A DNA stretch of 64,000 bases from Duffyella gerundensis (GCF_001517405.1 NZ_LN907827.1:448616-512615), one strand, 5' to 3'; numbered from the stretch's first letter, positions 1 through 8,826 are shown. Program-made: numbers and translations. The notes: generated from the letters alone by a model not told the origin.

Positions 1-8
1 TTAACCTT
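1..8 (+). rRNA. 23S rRNA, last few bases
   Basis: The window opens with ttaacctt, which matches the conserved 3' end of enterobacterial 23S rRNA. The rest of the gene lies outside the window. A 96-bp spacer separates it from the first 5S gene. Confidence 0.7.
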
Positions 9-104
9 ACAACGCCACAGGCGTTTTGCAGTGACGCGGTTTCAATTTTCAGCACGTACCGGATTATCGGGCCCGCCTTTTTTGGGGGGGTCCGGAACAG
101 AATT

Positions 105-224
105 TGCCTGGCGGCACTAGCGCGGTGGTCCCACCTGACCCCATGCCGAACTCAGAAGTGAAACGCCGTAGCGCCGATGGTAGTGTGGGGTCTCCCCATG
201 CGAGAGTAGGGAACTGCCAGGCAT
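105..224 (+). rRNA. rrfD: 5S rRNA (first copy)
   Basis: This is a 120-nt 5S rRNA. It begins TGCCTGGCGGC, ends GCCAGGCAT, and these ends pair to form helix I. It is nearly identical to E. coli 5S. It differs from the second copy in the operon at three bases (AC instead of TG near position 12-13, and C instead of T in CCATGCGAGAG). The 23S-5S-tRNA-Thr-5S order matches E. coli rrnD. Confidence 0.97.
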
Positions 225-237
225 CAAAATTAAATGT

Positions 238-313
238 GCTGATATGGCTCAGTTGGTAGAGCGCACCCTTGGTAAGGGTGAGGTCCCCAGTTCGACTCTG
301 GGTATCAGCACCA
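238..313 (+). tRNA. thrV: tRNA-Thr (anticodon GGT)
   Basis: This 76-nt cloverleaf starts GCTGATAT and ends ATCAGCACCA, with the CCA encoded. The anticodon loop TTGGTAA sits in a CACCC/GGGTG stem and reads GGT, so it decodes ACC and ACU. The T-loop GTTCGACTC is present. It lies between two 5S genes, as thrV does in E. coli rrnD, and would be cut from the rRNA precursor. Confidence 0.97.
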
Positions 314-351
314 GTTTTAGATAAGTAAATGGGTTCGGCAAATAAAGAATT

Positions 352-471
352 TGCCTGGCGGCTGTAGCGCGGTGGTCCCACCTGACCCCATGCCGAACTC
401 AGAAGTGAAACGCCGTAGCGCCGATGGTAGTGTGGGGTCTCCCCATGTGAGAGTAGGGAACTGCCAGGCAT
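352..471 (+). rRNA. rrfF: 5S rRNA (second copy)
   Basis: This second 120-nt 5S gene follows tRNA-Thr by 38 bp. It differs from the first copy at three positions. It is the last gene of the rRNA operon and is followed within 12 bp by a strong terminator. Confidence 0.97.
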
Positions 472-482
472 CAAACAGACAG

Positions 483-515
483 AGCCCCGTGCGAAAGCAC
501 GGGGCTTTTTCTTTT
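483..515 (+). terminator. rRNA operon terminator
   Basis: AGCCCCGTGC and GCACGGGGCT form a 10-bp GC-rich stem with a GAAA loop, followed by TTTTCTTTT. It is a canonical intrinsic terminator directly after the last 5S gene. Confidence 0.95.
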
Positions 516-540
516 GGATCTTATTCATACCATTATCCTG

Positions 541-657
541 AACTACCTGAACTACCTGAACTACCTGAACTACCTGAACTACCTGAACTACCTGAACTAC
601 CTGAACTACCTGAACTACCTGAACTACCTGAACTACCTGAACTACCTGAACTACCTG
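541..657. repeat. 9-bp minisatellite, 13 perfect copies
   Basis: The unit AACTACCTG is repeated 13 times without a mismatch, with a partial unit (CCTG) just before it. It lies between the rRNA terminator and the yhdZ terminator, so it is outside any gene I can support. The unit is a multiple of three, so open frames run through it (Pro-Glu-Leu, Asn-Tyr-Leu). Those frames overlap the 5S gene or lack a ribosome site and look accidental. Perfect identity suggests recent slippage, so copy number is likely to vary between strains. Confidence 0.97.
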
Positions 658-722
658 CAGTTCATTTTAATCCTCAGATCACTTCAAATGGGCGAAAGCA
701 GCGTGGGTTAATCTATCAGCGC

Positions 723-760
723 AAAAAAAAGCCCTCGGCAACTCCAGCGGCCAAGGGCTT
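723..760 (-). terminator. yhdWXYZ terminator
   Basis: On the minus strand AGCCCTTGGC and GCCGAGGGCT pair (one G-T pair), followed by a run of eight T. It lies 22 bp after the yhdZ stop codon, facing the rRNA terminator. Confidence 0.9.
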
Positions 761-781
761 CTCTGGTTTTACTACACTTCG

Positions 782-1543
782 TCAGTGAATTACCTGAGAC
801 AGAAAGGCGCGTGTACGCTCAGATTTAGGTTGTGAGAAAAATTCTGTCGGCGGAGCCTGCTCAACAATTTCACCACGATCCATAAAGATCACCCGATCGG
901 CTACCGTACGAGCAAAACCCATCTCGTGCGTTACACAAAGCATGGTCATACCATCTTCGGCCAAGCCAATCATCGTATCCAGTACCTCTTTAACCATCTC
1001 CGGATCAAGCGCTGAAGTTGGCTCATCAAACAGCATAATTTTCGGCTTCATGCACAGCGAACGCGCGATGGCGACTCGTTGTTGCTGACCGCCGGATAAC
1101 TGTCCAGGAAACTTATGGGCGTGCTCAGCAATGCGTACCCGTTCCAGATAATGCATAGCCAGCTGTTCTGCTTCTTTCTTCGGTGTCTTACGTACCCATG
1201 TCGGCGCCAGAGTACAGTTTTGCAGTACGGTAAGATGGGGAAAAAGGTTAAAATGTTGGAATACCATGCCAACTTCTGTGCGCACACGTTCAATATTGCG
1301 CAGGTCATCGTTCAGATGAATGCCATCTACTACAATCCGTCCCTGCTGATGTTCTTCAAGATGATTGATGCAGCGTATGGTGGTCGATTTTCCCGAGCCT
1401 GATGGACCACAGAGTACAATACGCTCGCGCGGTTTAACCTGCAGATTGATATCTTTAAGTACATGAAACTGCCCATACCATTTATTGACATTCTCAAGGG
1501 ATATCATCAGGTTATCGGCATCTTTAATCATAGATTGGGTCAT
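782..1543 (-). CDS. yhdZ: Amino-acid ABC transporter ATPase YhdZ
   Basis: This 253-residue protein is the ATPase of the YhdWXYZ polar amino-acid importer and drives uptake at the cytoplasmic face of the inner membrane. Walker A GPSGSGKS is at 46-53, the LSGGQ signature at 149-153 and Walker B IMLFDEP at 169-175. The sequence closely matches E. coli YhdZ over its whole length and resembles AapP of rhizobia. The start follows an AAGGAA ribosome site, 8 bp after the yhdY stop. It is the last gene of a four-gene operon. The exact substrate range cannot be read from sequence. Confidence 0.95.
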   Translation of the reverse strand: MTQSMIKDADNLMISLENVNKWYGQFHVLKDINLQVKPRERIVLCGPSGSGKSTTIRCINHLEEHQQGRIVVDGIHLNDDLRNIERVRTEVGMVFQHFNLFPHLTVLQNCTLAPTWVRKTPKKEAEQLAMHYLERVRIAEHAHKFPGQLSGGQQQRVAIARSLCMKPKIMLFDEPTSALDPEMVKEVLDTMIGLAEDGMTMLCVTHEMGFARTVADRVIFMDRGEIVEQAPPTEFFSQPKSERTRAFLSQVIH

Positions 1544-1551
1544 GATATTCC

Positions 1552-2652
1552 TTAGTGTGCGGTGCGGCCAGTATGAAAACGCTTCTCCAGATACTGGCTA
1601 TAGCGCGACATGCTAAAACAAAAAATCCAGTAAACCAGGGCAGCAAATACATAACCCTCGGTCGACATTCCCAGCCAGGTCGGATCAACGGTTGCCTGTT
1701 GCACACTGCTGAACAGGTCGAATAAGCCAATAATGATCACCAGGCTAGTATCTTTAAACAGGGCGATGATGGTGTTCACCAGCCCTGGAATCGTTAACTT
1801 CAATGCCTGAGGCAGGATCACAAACGCCTGCGTTTTCCAGTATCCCAGCGCCAGCGACTCTGCAGCTTCGTACTGCCCTTTAGGCAGCGCTTGTAAGCCG
1901 CCACGTACTACCTCCGCAACATAAGCAGACTGGAATAGCACCACCCCTACCAATGCACGAATCAATTTGTCGATCGATGTTCCTTCCGCCATAAAAAGAG
2001 GCAGCATGACGGATGACATGAACAGCACGGTTATCAGCGGAACGCCGCGCCAGAACTCGATGAAAATGATCGATAGTGTGCGTACTACTGGCATACGTGA
2101 GCGACGAGCCAGCGCCAGTAAAATGCCCAGCGGCAATGCACCGGCAATACCTACCGCGGCAATAATCAGCGTCAGCGTCAGGCCGCCCCATTGGCGAGTT
2201 TCAACCCGCTCAAGGCCGAAGAATCCCCCGTACAGCAGAAACCAAACCACGACTGGATAAACGATAATCCAGCCAGCAATGTAGCGTCCGCGATGCGGCA
2301 TGCTTTTTACAAACATCGGTATCAGGGAAAGCAGGCCAATTATTAGAGTAAGGTTAATGCGCCAGCGCAGTTCATGCGGATAGAGGCCATACATAAACTG
2401 GCCAAACCGCGCATGAATGAAAACCCAGCAGGCACCCTCTTTAGTACAGTCTGCACGGGTGGTACCCAACCAGTTAGCCTGAAAAATCAGCCAGTTCAGC
2501 GCCGGAGGAATAACCGTCCACATGATCCACAGGCAAAACAGGGTTAGCAGGCTATTGCCCCAGCTGGAGAACAGATTTTTGCGTGCCCAGCGCCATGCGC
2601 GTGAAGGAAAGCTGGTTGGTGCTGCCTGTGGTTGATGCGTTGTCACCGTCAT
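1552..2652 (-). CDS. yhdY: Amino-acid ABC transporter permease YhdY
   Basis: This inner-membrane permease of the YhdWXYZ importer has 366 residues with several hydrophobic segments. The C-terminal half carries the binding-protein-dependent transport domain with an EAA-type loop ([20 protein letters not shown]) that contacts the ATPase. I chose the ATG at 2652, ten codons inside the longest frame, because the protein then begins like E. coli YhdY and leaves a 10-bp gap from the yhdX stop. The two permeases YhdX and YhdY are expected to form a heterodimer, as AapQ and AapM do. Confidence 0.92.
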   Translation of the reverse strand: MTVTTHQPQAAPTSFPSRAWRWARKNLFSSWGNSLLTLFCLWIMWTVIPPALNWLIFQANWLGTTRADCTKEGACWVFIHARFGQFMYGLYPHELRWRINLTLIIGLLSLIPMFVKSMPHRGRYIAGWIIVYPVVVWFLLYGGFFGLERVETRQWGGLTLTLIIAAVGIAGALPLGILLALARRSRMPVVRTLSIIFIEFWRGVPLITVLFMSSVMLPLFMAEGTSIDKLIRALVGVVLFQSAYVAEVVRGGLQALPKGQYEAAESLALGYWKTQAFVILPQALKLTIPGLVNTIIALFKDTSLVIIIGLFDLFSSVQQATVDPTWLGMSTEGYVFAALVYWIFCFSMSRYSQYLEKRFHTGRTAH

Positions 2653-2662
2653 GTTTATTCTC

Positions 2663-3841
2663 TTAGCGCTCAACCAGCGCAATTTTGCGGTTATAGATAT
2701 TCATTAACAGTGAAATAATCAGGCTGATAATCAGATAAACCGCCATGGTAATCGCAATGGTTTCTATCGCCTGTCCGGTTTGATTGAGCACCGTTCCGGC
2801 AAACAATGACACCATATCGGGATAGCCGATCGCCGCTGCCAGTGAGGAGTTTTTAACGATGTTTAAATATTGGCTGGTCAGCGGCGGGATAATGACGCGC
2901 ATCGCCTGTGGGATGATTACCTGTCGTAGCGTAACTGGATTAGGCAATCCTAATGAGCGTGCCGCCTCATGTTGGCCGTGAGGCACTGACTGAATCCCTG
3001 AGCGAATAACCTCAGCGATGAACGATGACGTATAAATAGAGAGTGCCAGCGTCAGCGCAGCCAGTTCAGGGATCAGCACAAAGCCGCCACGGAAGTTAAA
3101 GCCGCGCAAGACTGGAATATCCCAGTGCATGGCCGCGCCAAAGATGGCATGGGTTATCGCCGGAAATACCAGCAACACAGCAATGGCTGTGGGCCAGGTA
3201 CGACGCAATTGGCCGGTTTTAACCTGATGTTGACGGTTAAAGCGATATATCGCGATGGTGCCAATGATGGTCAGAAGCAGGGCGATCAAAAACGGCAGCG
3301 TGCCCGGTGCATATTGTGGCCAGGGAATATAGAGTCCGCGGTTGCTGACGAAGGTTAAATCAAATGCACTAAGTGCCTGACGCGGGCCAGGCAGATTACG
3401 CAGCACAGCAAAATACCAGAAGAAGATCTGCAGCAGCGGTGGAATATTACGGAACGTCTCAATGTAGATGGTTGAAATTTTTCTCAGCAGCCAGTTGTCC
3501 GACAGGCGGGCCAGACCGAGAAAGAAACCCAGGATCGAGGCGAAAACGATACACAGCGCTGATACCAGCAACGTATTGGTCAATCCGACCAGAAACACGC
3601 GCGCGTAGGTATCGCTTTCTGAATACTCAATCAGATGTTGAACGATGCCAAAACCGGCAGTGCGCTCGAGAAAACTAAAACCCGACGTAATGCCGCGATT
3701 AGCCAGGTTAACGATGGTGTTATGAACCAGATAACCCACAACCAGTATCACAGCGGCTACCGCAATGATTTGGTACACCCAGGCGCGAACCGCAGGGTTG
3801 GAGAATGAGAAATCCCTTTTCACGGTTGGGCGTTGAGACAT
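2663..3841 (-). CDS. yhdX: Amino-acid ABC transporter permease YhdX
   Basis: This 392-residue inner-membrane permease partners YhdY. A first transmembrane segment lies near residues 17-40. The C-terminal transport domain includes the EAA-type loop EAARSLGLPNPVTLRQVIIP. Length and sequence match E. coli YhdX and the AapQ family, which carry a long insert between the first helices and the core domain. It is the second gene of the operon, 75 bp after yhdW. Confidence 0.94.
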   Translation of the reverse strand: MSQRPTVKRDFSFSNPAVRAWVYQIIAVAAVILVVGYLVHNTIVNLANRGITSGFSFLERTAGFGIVQHLIEYSESDTYARVFLVGLTNTLLVSALCIVFASILGFFLGLARLSDNWLLRKISTIYIETFRNIPPLLQIFFWYFAVLRNLPGPRQALSAFDLTFVSNRGLYIPWPQYAPGTLPFLIALLLTIIGTIAIYRFNRQHQVKTGQLRRTWPTAIAVLLVFPAITHAIFGAAMHWDIPVLRGFNFRGGFVLIPELAALTLALSIYTSSFIAEVIRSGIQSVPHGQHEAARSLGLPNPVTLRQVIIPQAMRVIIPPLTSQYLNIVKNSSLAAAIGYPDMVSLFAGTVLNQTGQAIETIAITMAVYLIISLIISLLMNIYNRKIALVER

Positions 3842-3916
3842 GATGCAACCTCAGTGACGACATTACTGATCCGGACGCCAGAAAGGCGTCCGGTGATAAA
3901 CAAGAGCGAGCAGAAA

Positions 3917-4942
3917 TTAACGCACTGGTGGAGCGTACTGAATGCCACCCTGATTCCATAACGCGTTCTGACCACGTGCAATTTTCAGCGCACTGTCTTT
4001 ACCCACGTTACGGTCAAAGCTTTCCTGATAGTTACCTACCTGCTTAATGATGTTGTAAGCCCACTTGTTATCCAGCTTCAGGTCTTTGCCAAAGTCGCCC
4101 TCTGCACCGAGCAGATGTGCCATATCCGGCGTGGTTGGCTTAGCGGCCATTTGATCGACGTTTTTAGAGTTGATGCCCATCTCTTCGGCATTCAGCATCG
4201 CGAAGAACGACCATTTTACGATGGTAAACCAGTCATCATCGCCACGACGCACTACCGGACCCAGAGGCTCTTTTGAAATCACTTCAGGTAAGACGATGAA
4301 CTCATCCGGTTTGCCCAATTTGATACGCAACGCGTAAAGCTGAGACTGATCGGAAGCCAGCGTATCGCAGCGTCCGCTATCCAGTGCTTTTGCCGACTCA
4401 TCCGAACGATCGAACGTCACCGGTGTATAGGTCATTTTGTTGGATTTAAAGAAGTCGGCGACGTTCAGCTCGGTATCGGTTCCGGCCTGAATACAAACGG
4501 TGGCGCCATCCAGCTCTTTAGCGCTTTTCAGGCCTGCTTTGTTGTGAGTCAAAAAGCCGATGCCATCATAATAATTCACGCCGGCAAACAGAAAGCCCAT
4601 GCCTCCATCGCGCGCTGATGTCCATGTGGTGTTACGTGAAAGAATATCGACTTCGCCAGATTGCAGCGCGGTGAAACGTTCCTTTGCAGTCAGCGGGGTA
4701 TATTTCACTTTTGTCGCATCGCCAAATACAGCGGCAGCGGCAGCACGGCAGACATCCACATCCAGACCGGTAAATTTGCCGCTGGCATCAGCGTAGGAGA
4801 ATCCAGGCAGGCCATCACTAATGCCGCACTGAACAAAACCTTTCTTTTTAATGGCATCCAGCGTCGTGCCTGCATGAGCCTGATTAGCCAGCGTAAGCAG
4901 AGAGGCGGCCGCAACCAAAGTGGTAAGCATCATTTTTTTCAT
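3917..4942 (-). CDS. yhdW: Periplasmic amino-acid-binding protein YhdW
   Basis: This 341-residue substrate-binding protein of the importer has a bacterial extracellular solute-binding domain (family 3, AapJ-like). The first 24 residues form a signal peptide (KK, a hydrophobic core, then ANQAHA), predicted to be cut before GTT. I chose the ATG at 4942 because it starts the signal peptide and follows an AGGA site; the longer frame adds 28 unsupported residues. The frame is intact. It is the first gene of the operon, and a sigma54 promoter lies upstream. Confidence 0.94.
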   Translation of the reverse strand: MKKMMLTTLVAAASLLTLANQAHAGTTLDAIKKKGFVQCGISDGLPGFSYADASGKFTGLDVDVCRAAAAAVFGDATKVKYTPLTAKERFTALQSGEVDILSRNTTWTSARDGGMGFLFAGVNYYDGIGFLTHNKAGLKSAKELDGATVCIQAGTDTELNVADFFKSNKMTYTPVTFDRSDESAKALDSGRCDTLASDQSQLYALRIKLGKPDEFIVLPEVISKEPLGPVVRRGDDDWFTIVKWSFFAMLNAEEMGINSKNVDQMAAKPTTPDMAHLLGAEGDFGKDLKLDNKWAYNIIKQVGNYQESFDRNVGKDSALKIARGQNALWNQGGIQYAPPVR

Positions 4943-5035
4943 AAAGCATCCTGTGTGGCGAAGCATATTGTTATGGTGAGCAGCGCACCTTAATGCGCGC
5001 TTTTGCTGTCTGAGGTGGTTAGCCACCCACGACTT

Positions 5036-5051
5036 TGCAAAGGCAATGCCA
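5036..5051 (-). promoter_or_regulatory. Sigma54 promoter of yhdWXYZ
   Basis: The minus strand reads TGGCATTGCCTTTGCA, which is the -24/-12 pattern TGGCA-N6-TTGCA with exactly ten bases between GG and GC. Transcription would start near 5025, giving an 83-nt leader before yhdW. An NtrC-like site sits about 110 bp upstream of that start, the usual place for an enhancer. The E. coli operon is, to my knowledge, part of the nitrogen (Ntr) regulon. Confidence 0.8.
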
Positions 5052-5125
5052 GGTTTGCAGCAGTATGAATTTATTGGAAATATCTGTTAATAACCTGACG
5101 TAACTGGAAAGTTCACTTAATATCG

Positions 5126-5142
5126 CGCACTAAAGCGGTGCG
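5126..5142. promoter_or_regulatory. NtrC-like enhancer site upstream of yhdW
   Basis: CGCACTAAAGCGGTGCG fits the NtrC pattern TGCACYA-N4-GGTGCA at all fixed positions except the two outermost. Its centre lies about 109 bp upstream of the predicted sigma54 start. A further GGTGCA half site lies at 5167-5172, about three helical turns away. Confidence 0.7.
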
Positions 5143-5241
5143 GCGTGAGTCGACAGGATCACATTTGGTGCAAAAAGTTTCACCAGATAGAGGCTATGTG
5201 AGCGCTGACGCGAAACGAGAAGGGCGTTGCTGAAAAATTGC

Positions 5242-5277
5242 AAAAAAAAAGCCCGCCGATCACATTCGGCGGGCTTT
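5242..5277 (-). terminator. lpxP terminator
   Basis: GCCCGCCGA and TCGGCGGGC form a 9-bp stem. On the minus strand it is followed by a run of nine T. It lies 18 bp after the lpxP stop. Confidence 0.93.
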
Positions 5278-5294
5278 GATAACGCTAAGCAGGC

Positions 5295-6215
5295 TTAGTA
5301 AAGCGATGCTTTGCCCGTAGGGCGCGTTTTGAAGCGGCGATGAAGCCACAGATACTGGCTTGGCGCGCGCAGGATTTCGCGTTCAATCACTTTGTTCATG
5401 TAGGCTGCGGCCTCATGTTCATTATCCAGCGGATAGTCCTGCAACTCAGGCTGAATAACCAGCTCATATCCCTGACCCTGTTCTTTACGAATCAGTACGA
5501 CGGTGATCATCGCTGGTTTTGCCATGCGCGCCAGCATATAGGTGCCGCTAGTGGTAGCGGCCTGAGAAACCGCGAACAGCGGAGCGAACACGCTGCCTTT
5601 TGGACCGTAATCCTGATCCGGGGCAAACCAAACCGCTTCACCTTGTTTCAGCGCTTTTACCATGCCACGCAGATCACGACGATCAATCATCGCTTTATTA
5701 GAACGCGTACGACCTTTGGTCTGTACCCATTCCATCAGTTTGTTGTTATGCGGACGATACATGGCCATCATTGGCTGGCACAGACCCATCGCGCGGCCAC
5801 CTAATTCAAGTGACATAAAGTGCACGCCAATAATTAATGCGCCGCGTTTCTTTTCCTGCGCGCTTTTGAGGTTATGCAACCCGTTGACGGTGAACCAGCG
5901 TTTGACGCGTTCATCTGACCAAAACCAGGCCATCCCGGTTTCCATCAGGCCCATACCGAGAGATTCAAAATTGTGGACGATCAGCGCATCGCGTTCGGCT
6001 TCACTCAGGTCCGGGAAGCAGAGCTCCAGATTACGCTGCGTAATGCGCATACGGCGTTTCAGAAACCTCATGGACGTACGGCCCAGCCAGATACCCAGTT
6101 TCTCTAACAAAGGAAACGGCAGCTGTACCAGTAAGAAAAGCAGGCCAAGACCAAACCAGGTTAACCAGTAACGTGGATGGAGCATATGGCGGGAAAAGCG
6201 AGGTGCTGATTTCAT
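5295..6215 (-). CDS. lpxP: Lipid A late acyltransferase LpxP
   Basis: This is an inner-membrane acyltransferase that adds a secondary acyl chain to Kdo2-lipid IVA. In E. coli LpxP uses palmitoleoyl-ACP and is induced by cold, whereas LpxL uses lauroyl-ACP. The 306-residue protein has an N-terminal membrane segment (about 17-35) and the H-x4-E active-site motif at His132/Glu137. The stretch GVHFMSLELGGRAMGLCQPM follows LpxP rather than LpxL, so I call LpxP, but chain-length preference is inferred. The start at 6215 gives the family N terminus (RYWLTWFGLG); the longer frame adds 45 unmatched residues. In E. coli lpxP lies elsewhere on the chromosome. Confidence 0.87.
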   Translation of the reverse strand: MKSAPRFSRHMLHPRYWLTWFGLGLLFLLVQLPFPLLEKLGIWLGRTSMRFLKRRMRITQRNLELCFPDLSEAERDALIVHNFESLGMGLMETGMAWFWSDERVKRWFTVNGLHNLKSAQEKKRGALIIGVHFMSLELGGRAMGLCQPMMAMYRPHNNKLMEWVQTKGRTRSNKAMIDRRDLRGMVKALKQGEAVWFAPDQDYGPKGSVFAPLFAVSQAATTSGTYMLARMAKPAMITVVLIRKEQGQGYELVIQPELQDYPLDNEHEAAAYMNKVIEREILRAPSQYLWLHRRFKTRPTGKASLY

Positions 6216-6367
6216 CGATATCTCGTTATGCAGTAATGGATGACGGTAACGCATAAAGATGTACATCAGTCGCGATACAGATCGTTGGACAGCATGATGA
6301 ATCAAAAGTTGAATAACAAGCGGAATTTTTACACGATTCAGACATTTCAATCGGCAGAATAGTGATT

Positions 6368-6405
6368 AAAAAAAAGGCGCTAACCCGAAGGCGCGCCTTT
6401 TTTTT
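6368..6405 (-). terminator. fis terminator (could act both ways)
   Basis: AAGGCGC and GCGCCTT form the stem. Runs of eight or more T follow on either strand, so it could stop transcription in both directions. It lies 13 bp after the fis stop. Confidence 0.88.
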
Positions 6406-6417
6406 CCGGTCATGAAC

Positions 6418-6714
6418 TTAGTTCATGCCATATTTTTTCAATTTCTTGCGCAGCGTACCGCGGTTGATGCCCATCATCAGAGCAGCACGGGTCTGGTTGC
6501 CACGGGTATACTGCATTACCATGTCCAACAGAGGCTGTTCCACTTCAGCCAATACCAGCTCATAGAGATCGTTAACATCCTGACCATTCAGTTGAGCAAA
6601 ATAGTTCTTCAGTGCCTGTTTAACTGAATCACGCAGTGGCTTTTGGGTCACCTGGTCTTGTGAGTTAACAGTAGAAACGGTCAGTACGTCAGAATTTACG
6701 CGTTGTTCGAACAT
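6418..6714 (-). CDS. fis: Nucleoid protein Fis
   Basis: Fis is a small homodimeric DNA-bending protein that activates rRNA promoters and shapes the nucleoid. The 98-residue product has the family length. Its C-terminal helix-turn-helix (about 74-94, ending [15 protein letters not shown]) is identical to E. coli. It is the second gene of the dusB-fis operon, 24 bp after dusB. In relatives expression peaks at the start of rapid growth from the promoter in front of dusB. Confidence 0.98.
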
Positions 6715-6738
6715 AGTTCTTTCAGCTCTTTATTTCGT

Positions 6739-7704
6739 TTACGCAAGATTTTCGAAGTATGCCTCCAACGCCTCCAGCTGTTCGCTGGCATCCTCAATGG
6801 CGTTGAATGTGCGCCGAAACTGGTCGTCAGGGGCGTGCTCCTGGAGATACCAGGAGACGTGTTTTCGGGCAATACGGTATCCCTTGCGCTGACCGTAAAA
6901 GTCGTGCAGTTCCCGTATGTGTCCAATCAGCAAGTGCTTTATCTCTGCCATTGGCAGAGGAGCAAGCAACTCCCCAGTGTCCAGGTAGTACTGGATTTCC
7001 CGGAAGATCCACGGTCTTCCCTGGGCAGCGCGGCCTATCATCAGGGCATCAGCCCCCGTATAGTCCAGCACTGCTTTGGCTTTATGCGGGTCAGTAATGT
7101 CCCCATTCGCGATAATCGGAATGGAAACGTTCTGCTTAACTGTCCGAATGCTGTCGTATTCAGCTTCGCCATTGAACAAACAGGCGCGAGTGCGTCCATG
7201 AATGGTCAGGGCCTGAATGCCACACCGTTCGGCCAATTGGGCAATCTCTACGCAATTGCGATTTTCAGTATCCCAGCCGGTACGTATCTTCAGCGTAACG
7301 GGCACGTCAACTGCATTCACCACCGCGAGAAGAATCGATCTCACTAACTCAGGGTGTTGCAGCAGTGCCGAACCTGCCAGCTTGCGATTCACCTTTTTCG
7401 CCGGGCAGCCCATGTTTATATCGATAATCTGAGCACCGGAAGCCACATTAATGCGCGCTGCCTGTGCCATATCATCGGGATCGCAACCGGCAATTTGCAC
7501 GGTGCGTATTCCAGGCTCGTCACTATGAACCATGCGCAAACGCGACTTATCGCTTGCCCAAACTTCCGGGTTCGACGAAAGCATCTCAGACACTGCCATT
7601 CCGGCGCCTAACTGATAACACAATGTCCTGAAGGGCCGGTCTGTTATCCCGGCCATCGGGGCGGCAATCAGTCGATTACGGAGCTGGTGGTGTCCAATGC
7701 GCAT
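6739..7704 (-). CDS. dusB: tRNA dihydrouridine synthase B
   Basis: This flavoenzyme reduces uridine to dihydrouridine in the D-loop of tRNAs using NADPH. The 321-residue TIM barrel carries the catalytic Cys100 in [20 protein letters not shown]. The start at 7704 (MRIG) matches E. coli DusB; the longer frame adds 39 residues that cover the promoter. It is the first gene of the dusB-fis operon. In E. coli prmA lies just upstream, but here a carbonic anhydrase gene intervenes. Confidence 0.96.
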   Translation of the reverse strand: MRIGHHQLRNRLIAAPMAGITDRPFRTLCYQLGAGMAVSEMLSSNPEVWASDKSRLRMVHSDEPGIRTVQIAGCDPDDMAQAARINVASGAQIIDINMGCPAKKVNRKLAGSALLQHPELVRSILLAVVNAVDVPVTLKIRTGWDTENRNCVEIAQLAERCGIQALTIHGRTRACLFNGEAEYDSIRTVKQNVSIPIIANGDITDPHKAKAVLDYTGADALMIGRAAQGRPWIFREIQYYLDTGELLAPLPMAEIKHLLIGHIRELHDFYGQRKGYRIARKHVSWYLQEHAPDDQFRRTFNAIEDASEQLEALEAYFENLA

Positions 7705-7741
7705 GAAAAAGAAGTGACCATAACTGTTCGCAAGGCGGCGT

Positions 7742-7770
7742 ATATTACGCATTTTTTTCAGAAGATGAAA
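7742..7770 (-). promoter_or_regulatory. dusB-fis promoter
   Basis: The minus strand shows TTTCAT, a 17-bp spacer and TAATAT, then the GC-rich stretch ACGCCGCC before the expected start near 7735. The start would lie about 31 bp upstream of dusB. A weak -35 with a GC-rich discriminator is the mark of growth-rate and ppGpp-controlled promoters, and this layout agrees with what I recall for E. coli fis. Confidence 0.72.
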
Positions 7771-7923
7771 GGCCAAGTTTTGAACAATTGGACACAGAAA
7801 GCAGCAGGAAGAGAATAGCAACGGGGCGTTACTTTTTTTTAATTATTTATAACAACGAGTTATGTGATTTTAAGGTGAAAAAGTATACAAATAATTTCTT
7901 TTTTTTAAGCCTAATCACCCGAT

Positions 7924-7964
7924 AAAAACCGCCAAATAGCCTTATGTACAGCACATTTGGCGGT
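7924..7964 (-). terminator. Carbonic anhydrase gene terminator
   Basis: ACCGCCAAAT pairs with ATTTGGCGGT across a 17-nt loop. On the minus strand the stem is followed by TTTTATC. It lies about 35 bp after the stop. Confidence 0.75.
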
Positions 7965-7998
7965 AAATATCATGATGTTTTATCAGGATTTAGCAGGA

Positions 7999-8727
7999 TT
8001 ATTCCACAATTACACGGCCGTTGAGCGTTTGTACCGGACGGCTGTTACCATGCTCGCCGAGGATTTTTTCAAACGAGGCAATCTGGGCAGGCGAAGCATA
8101 AACCGCATCTTTCATTACCAGCCAGCGTACGCCTTCTGTGCAAGGGGGGGTCGTCAGCGATCCGCTGTAGCGATAGTACTGTTTGTTCACCGGTTTCAGT
8201 GATGAAAGATCAAGCGGCTTATTCAGGCGTTTCTCTTCATTCACCTTTGCAGGCACGCTGCGCAGGATCGCCTCCAAAGTAGGATTCACTGCGCCGGGTT
8301 TAAACATCACGCCCATTACCGCCAGGCCGCCCTGAGCGCTGCTGTGCACAAAATGCACTTCAAGCGGGAAGGATTCGCCGTTAATCATGTTTTCTGCTGG
8401 CGTATGGAAATGGAACTGGCGCAGGGTAAACGTTTCGTCATCAACCTTGATATCATCGCCATCCTGCACGTTGATCTGCACGGTGTGGCCATTGTTCACA
8501 ATCGATTTCTGCTTAGCGTTATATTTCACCGCCAGCGGCTGCAGCTGACCGTTTACCGCGCTACGAATATCGATAGGTGACTGGTTTTGGCCGTTTTTGC
8601 AGGTGGCAAAATCGGCGTTGATTTCGCCCCATTGATCGGGTGATTCATAAGACCAGTGATGATCGTGGGCCCAGGAGAAAGGTGCAGCGGAAATAGCCAG
8701 AGCACAGAACGTATATTTTAATTTCAT
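7999..8727 (-). CDS. cah: Periplasmic alpha-class carbonic anhydrase
   Basis: This enzyme interconverts CO2 and bicarbonate. The 242-residue protein begins with a signal peptide (1-20, ending SWA), so it should act in the periplasm. Zinc ligands are His106 and His108 (in FHFHTPAEN) and His125 (EVHFVH). LTTPPCTEGV at 191-200 carries the active-site threonine, and Cys43 and Cys196 are the expected disulfide pair. The start follows a GGGGAAG site. E. coli K-12 lacks this class; the gene sits as an insertion between prmA and dusB, with its own terminator. Confidence 0.93.
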   Translation of the reverse strand: MKLKYTFCALAISAAPFSWAHDHHWSYESPDQWGEINADFATCKNGQNQSPIDIRSAVNGQLQPLAVKYNAKQKSIVNNGHTVQINVQDGDDIKVDDETFTLRQFHFHTPAENMINGESFPLEVHFVHSSAQGGLAVMGVMFKPGAVNPTLEAILRSVPAKVNEEKRLNKPLDLSSLKPVNKQYYRYSGSLTTPPCTEGVRWLVMKDAVYASPAQIASFEKILGEHGNSRPVQTLNGRVIVE

Positions 8728-8826
8728 TTCAGAGACTTCCCCAGTGTTAATAACCGAATGCGCGGTATAACAACAGCGCAGAAACAGCACTAATTTCTGG
8801 CGGGGATAGTAACCAAACGATTGTAA

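Noticed and set aside
64..528. 154-residue open frame on the minus strand across the 5S and tRNA-Thr genes
   Set aside because: It is the complement of structural RNA genes. Such frames recur wherever this operon type occurs and are not proteins.
351..788. Open frames through the 9-bp repeat (Pro-Glu-Leu and Asn-Tyr-Leu repeats)
   Set aside because: The longer one begins inside 5S rRNA and runs through two terminators. The shorter one has no ribosome site. They stay open only because the repeat unit is nine bases.
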